From Oceanobacillus sp. HTM 045 (GTDB lineage Bacteria > Pseudomonadota > Alphaproteobacteria > Rhodobacterales > Rhodobacteraceae), in NCBI GenBank assembly GCA_009733745.1, contig WNWL01000001.1, positions 248,001 through 312,000 on the forward strand: a stretch of DNA of 64,000 bases, read 5' to 3'. Each line of letters opens with the position of its first letter. The stretch's first letter is position 1. Made by a program: the position numbers and the translations under genes. Under the pieces are notes generated by a model. It was not told the origin of the DNA. It did not search any database and worked only from the letters and a program-made list of their open reading frames with translations. Shown here in pieces: positions 63,367 to 64,000 of this stretch.

Positions 63367-64000
63367 ATGTCCGACGCCCTTTCCGACCTGCTCGCAACCC
63401 GCGACTGGCTGCTGCTCGACGGCGCCACGGGGACGAACCTGTTCGACATGGGCCTGATGTCGGGCGAGGCGCCGGAGCTCTGGAACGAGTCCGAGCCCGC
63501 GAAGATCCGCGCCCTGCATGACGGCTTCATCAACGCCGGCTCCGACCTGGTGCTGACCAACTCCTTCGGCGGCTCGCGCTACCGGCTCAAGCTGCACGAC
63601 GCGCAGGACCGCGCCTTCGCGCTGAACAAACAGGCGGCGGAGATCGCCCGCGAGTGCGCCGACAAGGCCGGGCGCAAGGTGATCGTCGCCGGATCGGTCG
63701 GCCCCACCGGCGAGATCCTGGAGCCGGTCGGCGCGCTCTCCCACGGCGACGCGGTCGAGGCCTTCGAGGAGCAGATCGCCGGGCTGATGGAAGGCGGGGC
63801 GGACGTGATCTGGGCCGAGACCATCTCCTCGGAGGAGGAGATCCGGGCCATCGCCGAGGCCGCCGCCAGCCAGGAAGCGCCGCTCTGCGCCACGCTTTCC
63901 TTCGACACCGCCGGGCGCACCATGATGGGCGTGACCTCCGCCGGCTATGCCGGCATTGCCGGGACCTTCATTCCCAAGCCGCTCGCCATCGGGGCCAATT
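63367..64000 (+). CDS. Homocysteine S-methyltransferase (BmtB-like), truncated by the window
   Basis: The first 211 residues are present and the gene runs off the right edge. WLLLDGATGTNLFDMGLMSG, TNSFGGSRYRLKLHDAQDRA, VIVAGSVGPTGEILEP, WAETISSEEEIRAI and FDTAGRTMMGVT match homocysteine methyltransferase domains. The GAN of the GANCG zinc motif is the last thing visible, and its Cys would come next. The resemblance is to BmtB/betaine-homocysteine methyltransferases found separately from MetH domains in Rhodobacterales. Methyl donor not decided here; betaine or DMSP are possible. Confidence 0.9.
   Translation, partial: MSDALSDLLATRDWLLLDGATGTNLFDMGLMSGEAPELWNESEPAKIRALHDGFINAGSDLVLTNSFGGSRYRLKLHDAQDRAFALNKQAAEIARECADKAGRKVIVAGSVGPTGEILEPVGALSHGDAVEAFEEQIAGLMEGGADVIWAETISSEEEIRAIAEAAASQEAPLCATLSFDTAGRTMMGVTSAGYAGIAGTFIPKPLAIGAN

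Overview
The window is a contiguous piece of a high-GC alphaproteobacterial chromosome. Gene content points to Rhodobacterales (Roseobacter/Rhodobacter group): MipZ, a DUF4170 protein, a DUF374-waaA-lpxK lipid A block, clpS-clpA, a phasin, AcuI, two DMSP-lyase-family cupins, and a stand-alone homocysteine methyltransferase at the right edge. No rRNA, tRNA, CRISPR array, transposase or phage gene was recognised. The region reads as chromosomal backbone with accessory catabolic and regulatory modules.

1-10.5 kb: after the tail of an unknown gene comes a minus-strand oligopeptide-type ABC importer operon in the order oppD-oppF-substrate-binding protein-small membrane peptide-oppB-oppC. Facing it on the plus strand are three hydrolases (a dihydroorotase-like amidohydrolase, an ArgE-like M20 deacetylase and a HipO-like M20 amidohydrolase), suggesting uptake and deacylation of acylated amino acids or peptides. 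10.6-13.4 kb: a free periplasmic PDC-type sensor protein precedes a methyl-accepting chemotaxis protein. 13.5-20.3 kb: a minus-strand transglutaminase / ATP-grasp-alpha-E / transglutaminase-DUF2126 operon, the known but functionally obscure amidoligase type of cluster.

20.4-25.9 kb: a Crp-family regulator lies divergent from a SAM-cyclase-AAA-TPR class III adenylate/guanylate cyclase. A perfect TGTGA-N6-TCACA palindrome sits between them. The cyclase is followed by, or overlaps, a patatin-like protein that has lost its catalytic serine. 26.3-31.1 kb: a sugar-isomerase-like TIM barrel, clpA, clpS and a phasin, all on the minus strand. 31.4-37.3 kb: a PBP5-type carboxypeptidase with SPOR domain, mipZ, rpmE, a hybrid-less histidine kinase and prs. 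37.5-41.4 kb: an HCCA isomerase-like protein, then a minus-strand operon of a GntR/FCD regulator, DUF2182, DUF1326 with a histone-H1-like tail, and a GHNQGP protein. The regulator is divergent from acuI.

42.7-48.2 kb: an M23 peptidase with peptidoglycan-binding-like N-terminus, a PLP aminotransferase-GNAT-rsmD operon, a glycine-zipper lipoprotein, an SDR and a peroxiredoxin. 48.3-53.8 kb: a minus-strand type I secretion ABC/HlyD pair with two downstream genes. 54.2-57.6 kb: MlaC-like, YjbQ, PmbA and a CysQ-like phosphatase. 57.6-59.0 kb: the paired DMSP-lyase-type cupins. 59.3-64 kb: DUF4170, DUF374 acyltransferase, waaA, lpxK, sufE and a truncated homocysteine S-methyltransferase.

The observations I consider most worth checking are: a gapless 150-bp intergenic repeat in two convergent intergenic regions 26 kb apart; a 41-codon membrane-peptide gene in the peptide-importer operon that mimics the first helix of OppB and is separated from oppB by one in-frame stop; the CRP-box/Crp/cyclase module with its pseudo-patatin; the DUF1326-H1-tail operon; and the tandem DMSP-lyase-like cupins.
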